Origin: Tetrahymena thermophila SB210
Lineage: Eukaryota > Ciliophora > Oligohymenophorea > Hymenostomatida > Tetrahymenidae
DNA length: 64,000 bases
Direction: 5' to 3'
Assembly (NCBI RefSeq): GCF_000189635.1
Contig: NW_002476322.1
Coordinates: 558,001-622,000, forward strand
Position numbers and translations under genes: made by a program. The notes under the pieces are model-generated. The model made no database searches, was not told where the DNA came from, and worked only from the letters and a program-made list of their open reading frames with translations. This document shows, piece after piece, positions 11,601 through 23,891 of the stretch; position 1 is the stretch's first letter, and the number at the start of each line of letters is the position of its first letter.

Positions 11601-14597
11601 GCATGTTTTTTGGACAAGGAGGTTTTTTTAGTTCTGCTCCCAGAGAATGCTCTGCCAAGACTATTACAGTGTGTCATTTACTTGTTTTAAGCTAGAGTGA
11701 TTTCATAAAGACTCTCAAGAATCACACCGAAGATTATGTAATCAGAATTAAAATGCTTTTTAATTTGTTGTACTTAAAAAATATTTTTATAAAAAGGAAA
11801 AATTTTGTGTCATAAAAGATGAAATGAATATTTATAAAATTTAATAGCACATGACATGCTTTAGCTGTGGATAGTTTAACCATACTTTACTGAACTGCCA
11901 CTTAATCCATTATAAAAGAAACAGAGATCTATTTCTAGCACGCTACAGATATAGTATCCCATAGGAAAGAAAAAAAGAAATAATACGTAAAAATTATGGA
12001 AAATCTTCATCTTGGAAATAAAGGTAGGTTGTGAGGTAGTCACTTTTTTAGCTCAGACTTGACGCACTCAATTTAATACTATAGAACCCATAAGAAATAA
12101 CAGACAAACAATTTTTTAATGGAGTAAATAAGATCAAATATGAAAATGGATTTTTCTTCGCTGATTATGAAGAAGATGAAGAATTGGAAAAATTAAAAAA
12201 GGAAGGTAATTAATTAATTTATGGTTTTTTTTAGAATTTGCAAAATCTTAACAATAATTTTGTTAAAAATAAGGGTAAGAAGATGAAGACAAATCTAGTG
12301 AATCTTCTTCAAGTGATGAAGAAAATTTATAGAATAAATTAAGCAATTTAAGTGCAGCTAGTAATATTAGTAATGCTAGTTAGTTAACTTACAATCAAGA
12401 TGATAGCTATAGATTTGGTAATAATGTACCACATTTTTTTATTCAAAACGAAAGCGCTGATATAAAGGCTGAGGAAACTTTATTAAACTCGATCAAAGAA
12501 GTGAACGAATTAGATGAAGAAAATCACGAAAATAAATATCAATCATAAAAAAGAAAAACATCTTAAAATCTTTATAAGTATTCTATTTAATCTTAAAATA
12601 GTAGAAGACCTCATGCTTAATCAATTGATGATGATAACCATTTATATCATTTTCATAAATAATAAACTCATAAAGAAAGTAGTACTTCATCTGCAAGAAA
12701 AATTTAATCTTAGAGATCGTTGTAATTAGTAACATATTCTAAAAGATCTGAGCTATTAGAAATTGCAAATCAAAATTCCTTAAAAACATCTCATGATTCA
12801 AACAATAAAAAAGATAAGTCTAACAGCAGTTTAGTTTAGCCTGTTTTTATTTCTAAAGATTCTCCTTAGACAAGCCAACGTTAAAATAGTGACTAAAAAA
12901 TAAAATTATAAGGAAAAAATAAGAATTAAGCTGATAAAAAAGGTATTTCAGATTTTTTATTCAACGACTAAAATGTTTACTCATCAGATTCATCTTCTCT
13001 TTCTGAACTATCGGCTGATGAATTGCATAATAAAATTAAACAGAACAATTAAAATATAAGTAAAAGTCATTAATTCTAGATGAATGAATAAAAAAAATAG
13101 TCTAACAATCATTAATTCACCTCATAATTTGCATAGATAAGACTTAAAAAAAAAAAAAATAGTGAAGACTCAATAGACACACCTAGTTTGTAAGAACTTG
13201 ATTAAGAGCTTGTTATATAAGGGAAAAAAACATAACCGACAATTTATAAGCATAAAGATTAGATAAAGCTAGCTTAAAAAGTGAGTACAGATGAAAAAGC
13301 TACTTAACCATAGCAATTAATTAAATAACATACAAAAAATAAAATAATTCTAAACTCAAATGAAAATAAGAAATTTGTTTTTGAAAATATAGTTATATCA
13401 AAAAGAGGTTCACAGCTATCCTAATATAATGGATAGAAACCACTAAATGATGCTTAAAGCTAAGAATTAAAATAAAACGAGAGAATTAATTTAGCTGATG
13501 ATTCAGACGAAAGTATTTTACAAGTCTAAAGCAGCTAAAGGTAAAACAAATCAAATAAGTAGATCATAATTTCATCTTAAAGCTTAAATGATGGAGAAAG
13601 AAACGAAGTAATTCAATCGTAAAGCAAAGAAAGATAGGATTCTTTAGAAAAGAAAAATGAAGAGAACGAAATCCACCCAAGAGGTAGACATAAACACTAA
13701 TTTTTATTTAAAAGAAGAAGTTAATCTGCAACTAAGACAAATATTTAAGAATTCAATTTGAATAAAACGTAAAGAAGGTCGCTAATTTTTGATGACGAAA
13801 AATCTGTTTAAGAAACATAAAATATTGAATAACAAAATTTAATTCAAAAAAATCAATTTAAAATATCTGTAAAACACCAAAATGGATAAACAATATAAAA
13901 ATCCAAAAAGGGGAATATCCATTTAGAGAGTTTAGAATAGAAAAACAATTAAGAAAATTAAAAAAGAAAAATCAGTAACTTGTCTAATGGTAGAGGCTAG
14001 AATTTAATATCTTAGCAAGAAAAGAACTTGGCAAAAAAGATAAATATGCCTTTATTGAATCCAAATGAGTAGTTTACTATAAAGTAGAAAAAGAGAATTA
14101 ATGTTGATCCTTTGTCACTTTTAAATCAATACCAACAATTTTCCAAATAAGAAAATGAAAAATTAATAGAATAAATAAAAGCAATTTTAAGCAAAAATAA
14201 TAACTTTTAGAGCTAGAATGCAACACCTGTTGCAAAATAAATAAAAAAATTAAATTCAATTGATTAAAATAATGTTTAAAAGTAAAATTTAGAGAGCAAA
14301 TCATCCAATAATCTGAACAAATTGTAAAGTATAGAAGAATACCCATAACCCATTTCTGAGGTTGAACTAAATGATAAGATGATTTATAAAATTAAAACTA
14401 ACTTAAATTACAGTAGTGATTTATTCTAATATGATTTTGACTCAATGAAAATTTTTAAATACTATTTTCCACATAATAATTACTCTAATGTTGTTTCTCG
14501 CCTCAAACCAAAAAAATTAAAAAACGCAAATAGAAACACAATTAAACGCAGAACAGTCATAAATTCTTAAAATTTCAATAACCAATAAAATATTTGA
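8657..14597 (+). CDS. Giant K+ channel with CNBD-like domain, CCHC knuckle and conserved C-terminal motif (paralogue A)
   Basis: Five exons (8657-10980, 11121-11526, 11597-11737, 11797-12205, 12274-14597) give 1867 residues. Residues 1-500 are polar, Asn/Ser/Gln-rich and without a domain. The membrane region begins near residue 524. The pore holds the K+ filter Thr725-Val-Gly-Tyr-Gly-Asp730, preceded by His-Ile-Cys-Gly-Cys in S5. The S4 candidate has only two basic residues, so voltage sensing looks weak. A CNBD-like fold covers about 860-957. It has Pro-Gly-Glu in the first strands and Phe-Gly-Gln...Pro-Arg-Glu in the phosphate-binding cassette; the usual Glu of Phe-Gly-Glu is Gln but the key Arg is kept. 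A C-x2-C-x4-H-x4-C motif follows at Cys978/981, His986, Cys991, then about 770 charged Ser/Asn/Gln-rich residues and a conserved motif from Phe1815. The architecture resembles HCN/CNG/EAG-type channels. Ligand, gating and cellular site are not known; ciliary or plasma membrane is an inference. Its tandem paralogue lies 1.5 kb downstream. Confidence 0.88.
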
Positions 14598-16098
14598 TAA
14601 TAAAAAATAAATTAATTTTGGTTTTTATTTAATTAATAATTAATTATGTAAATATATATTTTATAGTTTTTCAAATTAATATTTTTATTATTTTTGATTG
14701 CATTTGTGTAATAATACCACCAAACATATTTAATAAAGGTATCTAGAATAATTTATTCTTTAATTTGTTTGAAAAATATTTAAAAATTAGCTTACATTTA
14801 TGAAATTTTCGAAATTATAATTAATAAATACTTACATATGCAGAAGTAATAATATAACTGTCAAATATATTTATAATGCGCATCTTTAAATGCAAATAAA
14901 ATATCCCCTTTGATTTACAGTTAGAATATTTGTGTAAATTTCATTTTGTTTAATAAAACTTACTAATATTTATCTAAAAAAAAGAGATAACTTAAATTAG
15001 ATATTTTTTTTAAGAAATATTTGGTACGAATAAACTAAACTAAATTAGATGGATAGAAATTAAAAAATATTTAGATATATGAACAAATTGCAAAAATTTA
15101 TTATCTAGAATTATTATTTTTAGTACTTATTATGAACTTAATTTTTTGCTTAAGCATTAAGAGCTAATAATAAATCTAAAATAATATGAAACATACATAG
15201 ATTTTGGATGAATAATATCTTTTAATATGATATTTAATATTTTGATTAAATTAAATAGATGAAAATTATAATGTTAGCTTACATAATTTTATTTAATTAA
15301 ATTATTAAAGTATTTTGAAAGCTAAGAATGAAAAAATTAAAGGTTATTTAGTTATATATTGAGTGTAATTATTTTTATTTTAATATTTTTTCAAATATTA
15401 GTGGATATGACTTTGATTTCAAAAAATACTTACATATTACAAGAATCTAAAGCGAAAAGTATTTAAATATCAAAATTTTAGTTTTTGTGATACTAATAAA
15501 GATTAGTAATATTTAACAGTTATTATCTATTAATCAATCAATCAATCAATCATTGATTTTTGGAGATATATTTAAAAATAGTACAGATATAATGATTAAG
15601 AAAGTTAATTAATAACTTAAGTCAAAACAAAGAAAGAAGTGATAGTAAATAAATTTTGTTAGCTCATAAATATATGTATTTAAGTAAATAAATATATTTT
15701 TTTCAAAGCATTCTAATTTACTAAATCAAATCTATATTTCCATTTATTTAAAGGATTTTATAAGCTTATATTAACTTTAGAAAACCAATACTTTACATTT
15801 TCAATATTTGATTTTTTCTTAGTAAAAGCAAAGTTGTAATTAATTTTACGAGTACGCAAACAATTTTTACCAACAAAAAGAAGTAAAATATTAGATATAA
15901 TTTAGCACAAACAAACAAGCAATATAAGAAGGCTTACTAATATTTCACTTACTTATAAGTAAAAAGAGTTTCTGTCAATATTAGATACAGTTTTAGGTAG
16001 AGTTTTAATTTCAATTACCGAATAATTTCTATTCAGCTGCAATTGAGAAACTCTATTGAAGTCTATCCCTCAATATTATTGTTAATATTTGCTTTTTT
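14598..16098. other. Intergenic between tandem channel genes
   Basis: 1.5 kb of A/T-rich DNA with an (AATC)n microsatellite at 15532-15553. The last 150 nt before the next start are slightly less A/T-rich and probably correspond to a 5' leader. No gene seen. Confidence 0.5.
15532..15553. repeat. (AATC)n microsatellite
   Basis: Five consecutive copies of the AATC tetramer followed by a partial copy. It lies in non-coding DNA between the two tandem channel genes. Confidence 0.85.
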
Positions 16099-19000
16099 AT
16101 GAGTGAATTTTTTAATGTATCATCAACGATAAATAATGAGCTTGGTCTTTTAACATCTAGAAAGTAGGAGAGCGATTAATTGATCTCGCCTAGAAATAGA
16201 GACGATGGCTATTTTTCACCTAATGTTACAATATTTAGCTAACTTGAAAACATGAGAAAGATTGAAACTCAAGGGATTACTGAGCAACCGTTTTCTACGA
16301 AATCGAAAGATGATTAGATTCTTTTAAGGGATAGTAACAAAAAGCCTAAATTTATTAAAAAAGGATTTAAAATAAAAAAAGAAACATCTAATAGCAATAT
16401 GGAAAGTTTAAATTATCTCAACTAAAGCAGCTATGATTAAAGTCCAGTAAGAATTAAGGGTTTAAATGCATCTTCAAGCGACAAAGAAGAGCTAGAAGTT
16501 CATTAAAAAGAGAAATAAGATATAAAAAGAACTTCGACTCTGTCTAATATCCTATTAAATGATAAAGTTGTAACACAAGATAAAACCACTCTTTCAAATA
16601 TAAATTAGAACCAAGCTAGCACGACTCAGGTTTTCTAGGCTAATGATGATATGTAATAAAATCAATTAGAAAATAAAATTAAAAGTAATTAAGATAATAC
16701 GGATTAAATGTAATAAGATATTTAATAGAACGAGTTTAATATAAATGGAAATAACAAACCTAACGCTAACGATGATAATAATAATAATATTAACAACAAT
16801 GGCACTTCTAATAACAATATTAATAATAACAATAATAATATAAATAACAGTAGTAGTTAGGGAAATGGTAATAGCAACCCAACCACCAGTTAGAAGTAGA
16901 TAAATGATTCGATGGAATTTTAAAGGAAAATAAGCAATTACTCTATTAAAACATAGTAGTACAGTAATACGCCTAAAATGGTTAAAAGAAATGCTCGAAA
17001 TAAAAAAAATTTAACTTGCGCTACAACATTTTAGCAAAGTCCGCCTGGTGGAACACCTTTAAAAGGATCTAAAAATAGAATTTTCCCTTAGATAAACAAT
17101 AGTTTGCAAAATTCTCCTTATTTAGGTTCTTCATCGATTCCATAATAATCTTAAAGAGAGATTCAGATGATTGGTCATTCTAAAAGCATGTATAATTCAT
17201 TAAAAAAATCTTAAAAATTTGCAGGAGATTCGCAGTAATAACTTTAAACAAATTAATTTCTTGGGTAAAGAGATGCTTTATCTCCTACTTAACAAGGAGG
17301 ACAAATTATGTTTTCAAACGGGACTCTTAATACTTAATTTGATAGAAAGTAAACTCTGATTCAGCCTTATGCAACAAACACAATGAATGAGTTGCTGATT
17401 CATAATAGTTAGAGTATTAACTTTCTTAAATAGTGGAATATTGCCACTAGAGTGAAAATGATTAACAGGTTTTATCAAAAAGTTAAAAACTAAACAAGTC
17501 AAATCAACTTTAAATACCTTTAGAAGAGGCATTTTGATTTAATTGATGATTCTGCTTGCTACATGTTTGATGAAAGCAACAATCGCTTTAATTAATAATA
17601 ACAAACAATAATCACTAAAATAATATAATTTTTTTACATTTTAACAATAAAGATCACAAAGCTACCTGTATTATCCCCTAATGCTTAATTAATTCGGTAT
17701 TGGCGATCTTTTTACACTTCTTTATTGCTGCTATAAATTTTTCTGATCCCATTTTAGATAAGTTTTAGTATTATATTTAACATTGGAAATTATGCCTATT
17801 TACTGTATTATGCTCCTTTAATAGCTTACTGTTTTAACATATTTGTTTGTTTAAACACAGGATACTATGAAATGGGTATTGAGTAGCTAAACAGATCAAA
17901 AGTCTTCAAAAATTATAAAAATCAATTTTTAATTGATATTCTAGTTATTATATCTTTTATTCTTACCAACACTCTTGAAGAACCTTTTTTTAATTTACTT
18001 TTTTATTTGAAGTTTTACCAATTGTATAGTTATTTTTAGGATATTGTAGAATACTATAAAATCCATGAAAAATTCTCTCATGTATATACTTTAGCAAAGC
18101 TTATTTTTCTTATTCTTTTTGTAGCACACTCCTGTGGTTGTATTTTTCAGTTCATATCAATATAAGAAGTAAATGCAGGTAATCAATAAACCTGGCTTAT
18201 TCAAGCAGGGATATATGACAATGGTATTGCTGAGAGATATCTGAATTCTTTATATTTCTCCATTATTACAATGATCACAGTTGGTTATGGAGATATAAAA
18301 CCTATAGCTGACTCTGAAAAAATGTTTACAATATTTATGGCTCTTTTAGGTTCAGTAGTATTTGCATACGTAGTTAATACAATAGGAGGTATTTTCCAGG
18401 AAATAGCTTAGAAAGAAGCAGAGTTTATGTAAAACACTTTATATTGAATAAATTAAATTATTTTAGATTTAACTTTTATAACAATATAAATATAAAGTTT
18501 CAACTAAAATCAATATCAATTAATTTTCTAAATCTAATTTCAATTTAGAAAACAATGATTATTTCTTAATTTTGAAATATTAACTACCATAAACAAAAAT
18601 TTTCTTAATTTACTGATAAGTTTTTTGTATTTTTGATTCAAAAAGATTTTACTAGAAGAAAAAAAAAAATTTGTGGTCATTATTCTGATTTAATTTAATT
18701 AGAATTCTTTTTAATTTCCAATCAAATTCATAATTGAAGATTAATTTAATACATTAATTAAAAGAATTTATTAGTAAATAATTTAATTAATATTTAATTA
18801 GAAAAAAGAAATATGACTTGTCTATCTACATGTCAACTAGATAAATTAAATAAGATATCTAGCTCAGGGTCATGAAATTTTTAGATTACAAAAGAATGCA
18901 AGAGCAAGATAATCCTATGAGAGGAGAATATATTTTAAATTAACTCTCTGAGAATTTAAAAGAAGAAATTCAAAAAGATTTTTATGGAAGAATTTTATAG

Positions 19001-22000
19001 TCAACTAAAATTTTCTCCTCAAAATTTTCTTAATAATTTCTGAACTAAGTTTCTCTTCATTTTAAGGAAAAAGTGCTCGGACCTGGTGAAATTGTTTTCA
19101 GATAGCAATCTTATGGCGAAAATGATATATACTTTATACTTAAAGGCTAAGTTGAAATCTTTCTTTAAAGTGGTTAGTAAACTAGGCACATATCATATGT
19201 TAAGGTAAAATTATTTATTTAATTATTTTTTGATCTTAATATGACTGCTTTATTAAATCAACTAAATTAAATATTTAATAAATTCATTTAATTTAATTAA
19301 CACAGGCAGGTTAGTTTTTTGGATAAGGTGGATTTTTTAGCTCATCTCCTAGAGAAACTTGTTGCAAGAGTACATCAACTACTCACGTTATCGTCTTGCC
19401 TTAAAATAAATTTATTGAAACTTTAAAAGATTTTCCTTAGGACTTTGTAAATAATATTCTTATATCTATTATTAAATAATTTTTAATAATTCATTTAGGA
19501 AACTTATAGCCAAATTAAGGATGAAATGGTGTTATACAATAAAAAGGAAAGTATGGCTTGCTTGAGTTGTGGAAAATATAATCATTCTTTAAATAACTGT
19601 CATTTCATTCATTATAAAAGAAATAGAGATTTGCTTATCGCTCGGTACACTTACAGTGTTCCAAATGAAAGAAGGGCTTATAAAAGATATTCTAAAACGT
19701 TTTAAACTTTAAAAATGAATTTTAATGTAAGATAGGACTTAAAATAACTGCGTCAAAATGTCATATAGTAGACCATAGAGTAACATTTAGAATAATAAGC
19801 CTTAGACGATTCTGATAGAGATGAGATTATTTAAAACAAAGTTTAACTTACAAACATTTTGTCTGATAAAAAATTCTTTTAAAAAGCTAAAAAAATAAAA
19901 TATGATGATGAAAAAAATATTATTGCATATAGTGATGATGAAGATGTAGAAAGTTAATTAGGGGAGATCACTGAATGCAGCTACTACTCATCTGAAGATG
20001 AGGAGTCAGGATCTATAAGCGAAAACGAAGGAGATGAAGATGATGATGGTGATGATGATAGTGATATTTAGGAAGCTGATATTGATTAAGAAGAAAGTCA
20101 TACTCAAAACGAAATTTAAGCAGATTTGATTCAGTAGAGAAAAGATGAGGATGCACTTAATTCTATTCAAGAGGAAGGAGAAGACGGAAACGATGAAAGC
20201 AAAAAGAATTCTCAAAGTAGAAGCTCATCTGTTAATATTTATAGAGAAAAGTTAAATTAATTTATGATTAATTTGCAATAAGAAGGAAAGGTTAACCAAA
20301 GTGATAACTTTTCTAAGAATAATGAACAGAAATTAGGAATTTCAGAACTTTCTTCATCCAACAGCAGCAGTTCTAGTGAGAGTAATTCTTCTGAGTAAGA
20401 AAATTAGGTATTGAAACTTTAGGTCTCAGGTGATGAATCAGACTAATCTGTTCGCTTAAAGTCTGAGTCGTCTCCAAACAATGCAGGTGAATAAAGTTTC
20501 TAAGTAAGAGAGAAGTCAAAAACAACAATAAAATAAAAGAAAAAGAAGAAAAACATAAATAAATAAAGTTCTTCCAATAAAAGTATTGGAAATGGAGATG
20601 AAATAAAGCTTAGCAGAGAAAATAGCAACAATTCTTCTTTAAAGCGTGATTACGATAGACAGTTAAGTAACGATTAAAGTTAGAAGAACATAAATTTAAA
20701 AGCAAAAAGTAAGAATAACAGTAGTGGCTAAGACTCGGTTAATAAGCTAACTGACAAGGGTTCTGCATCTGCAAGCTCAAAAAAAAAGAAAAGAGATAAA
20801 TAAAATATCACTTAATCTAGTAAAACAAACTCAAATAATTAGAGTAATGCCTCTTCAATATAATCTAATTCCTAAATTATTTAGCAGGTGCTGAAAGGAA
20901 ATATTTTAAAATCATTAAATAATAGCAACCAAAGCTCGTTCATAAATAATACAAATAGCATTTCTTTTGGGAATACCAATAGTCTTTCGTTTGGTAACGC
21001 TAGCAATAATAACAATAAAAAAAAGAATCAATAAAATCTTAATTTACAAGTGCTGAATTCTCTAGCTCAACTGCATAAAAAGGAAGGAATCTTAGATGAA
21101 ACTAATAAATCTAACAAACAACAAAATAAATTTAAGCTTTAAGATCTCAATGCTTCTTAGTCAAAGAACAACAGTGTCCAGCAAAACTCTATTACATTTG
21201 CTGCTATTCTCTAAAGTTAACTACCTTAACTTAATTTAAATTTTGGTAACCAAGAATTAAATAGTCTGTATAATGATAATTTTGAAGATTTCAATGCAGA
21301 TTAGAGCTAGTATAATAATTTTTTGATGATATAACCCCAAAGCAATAGTAGCTAAAATATTGAATAAGAGTAAAGTAACTATAATACCAGTAATATCTTA
21401 AAATAAGATTAATCTGAAATGAAAAATACACCTAAGAAAGTAACAAACAAAGGATTCTTCTAATTTGGATCTTAAAATTATGATGAAGATGATTAGAACC
21501 AATAACAATCAAATAAATATAAATAGCATATAAATACTCCTAAAAATTAAGTTAAATAAGATTATAACTAATATCCTTTAAGTTTTAGCAACCTCAATAA
21601 AATAAGAAGTTAAAGCTCTGCTAGTGCTCCAAACTAAGCTTTAGATAAGCTGAAAAAGAAATCTTTACTCAGTCGTGAGCAATCATACAGGTCTCTTCAA
21701 AGCAAACTAAGCAGGGAATCTAAACTTCTTTAAGTATAAGAAGTTGAGGAATTGATTTAAAATAAAAAACCTATCATGAATTAATAACTGGGAATGTCTA
21801 AATTTTCTGCAGCTTTGTCAGACTGGAATGCGACTCCCATCCTCAAGCACATAAATGGACTTATGGGAATAAACAATACAAATAATTATGATTAAGAAAG
21901 TAGTATCAGTTTAGGAGGTTTTAATACACCAGGTAGAAGTATAAAAGGACTTTAGTAAGGGAATAGGAACAGTATTTTTAATACAACAAGCTATATGGAT

Positions 22001-22837
22001 GAAAATAATGATGACAACTAATCGATTGTATCTCCTTACTAAAATATAAACTCAAGCAATAATAGTCAGCAACCTTAGTAACTCTTGTAACAATCTATGT
22101 AAAATAAAAAGAGTAAATTTGCTCCCTCTTAATAAGGTTAATAAAAAAGACCTTCAATCAATCAACACTTAAATGAAAATGAAAACCCTTCAGAAAATTA
22201 AGCACTTTAGTCTTAAAATGACTCATCTTTACCAAATATCAATATTGAGAGAATTAAAAAAGAGCAAGAGAGAATAAGAAGAAACTCTCCTTTTTTAATG
22301 AGCAAGCATCCTTTAAGTGGTATTCTGCCTCCAAGAAACAGCATTAAAATTCAAAATGATAAAACCAGCTAAAAAGGAAGGAGGAGTTCAATATACAGCA
22401 ATTTTAATCAAATGGCTCCTTTACAAAACATTTCTAACAATAATAATTAGAATAATTTATAATCAAATTCCAATTTCTAACAAAATTTTAACAACGAAGA
22501 ACTAATACAAAAGCTAAAAGACTTATTTTTACTAAGAAATTTAGACGACGAAAAGAGCAATGAAGCTCTTACTAAAAGAGGTAGCACTCTGTATGGCTCT
22601 GAATAAAATTTCTATATGTAGCATCCACTATATGACTATAATATGTTTTTCCTCCATGATTTTGATGTAATGAAAGAGTATGAGAAATATTTCAAGCATA
22701 ACAACTTTTCTGAAGTTTTGAAAAAAGTAAAGGGTAAATATAAAGTTATTAGAAGAAGCCAAAAAACTCAAATGTTGAAAAGAAAAAATCTATTGGTTCA
22801 TACATATTCTATATCAGGAATTGGAAAAATTGATTGA
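16099..22837 (+). CDS. Giant K+ channel with CNBD-like domain, CCHC knuckle and conserved C-terminal motif (paralogue B)
   Basis: Four exons (16099-18428, 18802-19204, 19306-19446, 19499-22837) give 2070 residues. The first 500 residues are Asn/Ser/Gln-rich with a poly-Asn stretch. The channel region has S5 with His-Ser-Cys-Gly-Cys and the filter Thr-Val-Gly-Tyr-Gly-Asp followed by Ile-Lys-Pro. The S4 candidate has almost no basic residues. The CNBD-like domain has Phe-Gly-Gln-Gly-Gly-Phe-Phe and Ser-Pro-Arg-Glu-Thr, keeping the cassette Arg. A C-x2-C-x4-H-x4-C motif follows at Cys979/982, His987, Cys992, then a strongly acidic block with Asp/Glu runs (about 20,000-20,100 nt) and about 900 Ser/Asn/Gln-rich residues. 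The C-terminal motif starts at Phe2013. All three introns match paralogue A in position and phase, and the third exon is 141 nt in both, so the pair arose by gene duplication. Potassium conductance is strongly supported; the cytoplasmic function is unknown. Confidence 0.88.
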
Positions 22838-23891
22838 AAACTATTTTAATTAAATTGGATATATTTAAAAAAATAAGTTAATCATAATAAATAAAAATAT
22901 CTTAAAAAATTTATATCAAATCTTTCTTTTATTCTTAACAATTTTACAATTCTGTTTTATATTAGTTTATTTATATAAATTATATACTAAATTTAATTTA
23001 GTATTTTTCCAAAAAAATATATATATATGGCTTACTTTATTTCTAAATTCAAAAAATAATTCAAATAAATTTTATTTTATAATTCTTAAATAGATCTAAT
23101 TATTTATCTTAAAACGTCTAAAAAATTTGTGATTTTAAACTTGATTATCTTATTTTTTAATTTTAAAAATTTTAAATAAATCTGGTTCTTCTTTTTTTAT
23201 AAATTTATTCAATATTAAATAAATAACATATATTTAAAAAGTATTTTGCAAATAAATTTATTTAAAAATTATTTAATTTTTGAAAATCAAAAATTTTTTG
23301 TAAAATTTCTTAATTATTATCCAATTACATTAGAAAATTGTAAAAAGCTAGAATACTTCTTTTAGAATATAAATAATACTTAATTTACATCATTTATTTA
23401 ATTTATTGAAGAAATAATTTAATAAAAAAGTAATTAATTAATGATATGTTGTACAACATTACCATTTATATCTTCAGAATTTTGTAAATTAATTATAATA
23501 GTTATCAAAAGCAACCAACTATTTATTTTTATTATTAATTATTTAAAAATGATTTTTATTTATCATAATATTTTATTGATATAAAAAAGTACAAACTCAC
23601 TATCTAAATCAAGGAATGTATCAAAAATTTAAATATTTTTCATTAGTATTTAAGAATTAATAATTCAGTAAAATGCATCTAAAATTTGTAAGAATTTGTT
23701 TTTTAAATATTTTTTAGAAAATTTATTATTGATTGTTTAAAAATATCAGGATATTTAATTAATTAATTAATTAACTATCTAACTTTAAGTAGAAAATAAT
23801 TAAAAAGAAATTTAGTTATTCATAAATAATATTTTTTGCAAACACAATTTTATTTAAGCAAAATATAAATTAGAAGTCACTAGCTAGCTTA
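22838..23891. other. Intergenic, A/T-rich
   Basis: About 1 kb with long A and T runs and an (AATT)n patch near 23755-23775. No gene or RNA seen. Confidence 0.5.

Noticed and set aside
11738..11820. Reading through the 59-nt intron of channel A
   Set aside because: Read-through reaches TGA at once, whereas splicing at 11737/11797 restores the frame that matches paralogue B, including the CCHC motif.
15532..15553. Short AATC repeats as a CRISPR or satellite array
   Set aside because: Simple tetramer microsatellite with no spacers, in a eukaryotic genome.
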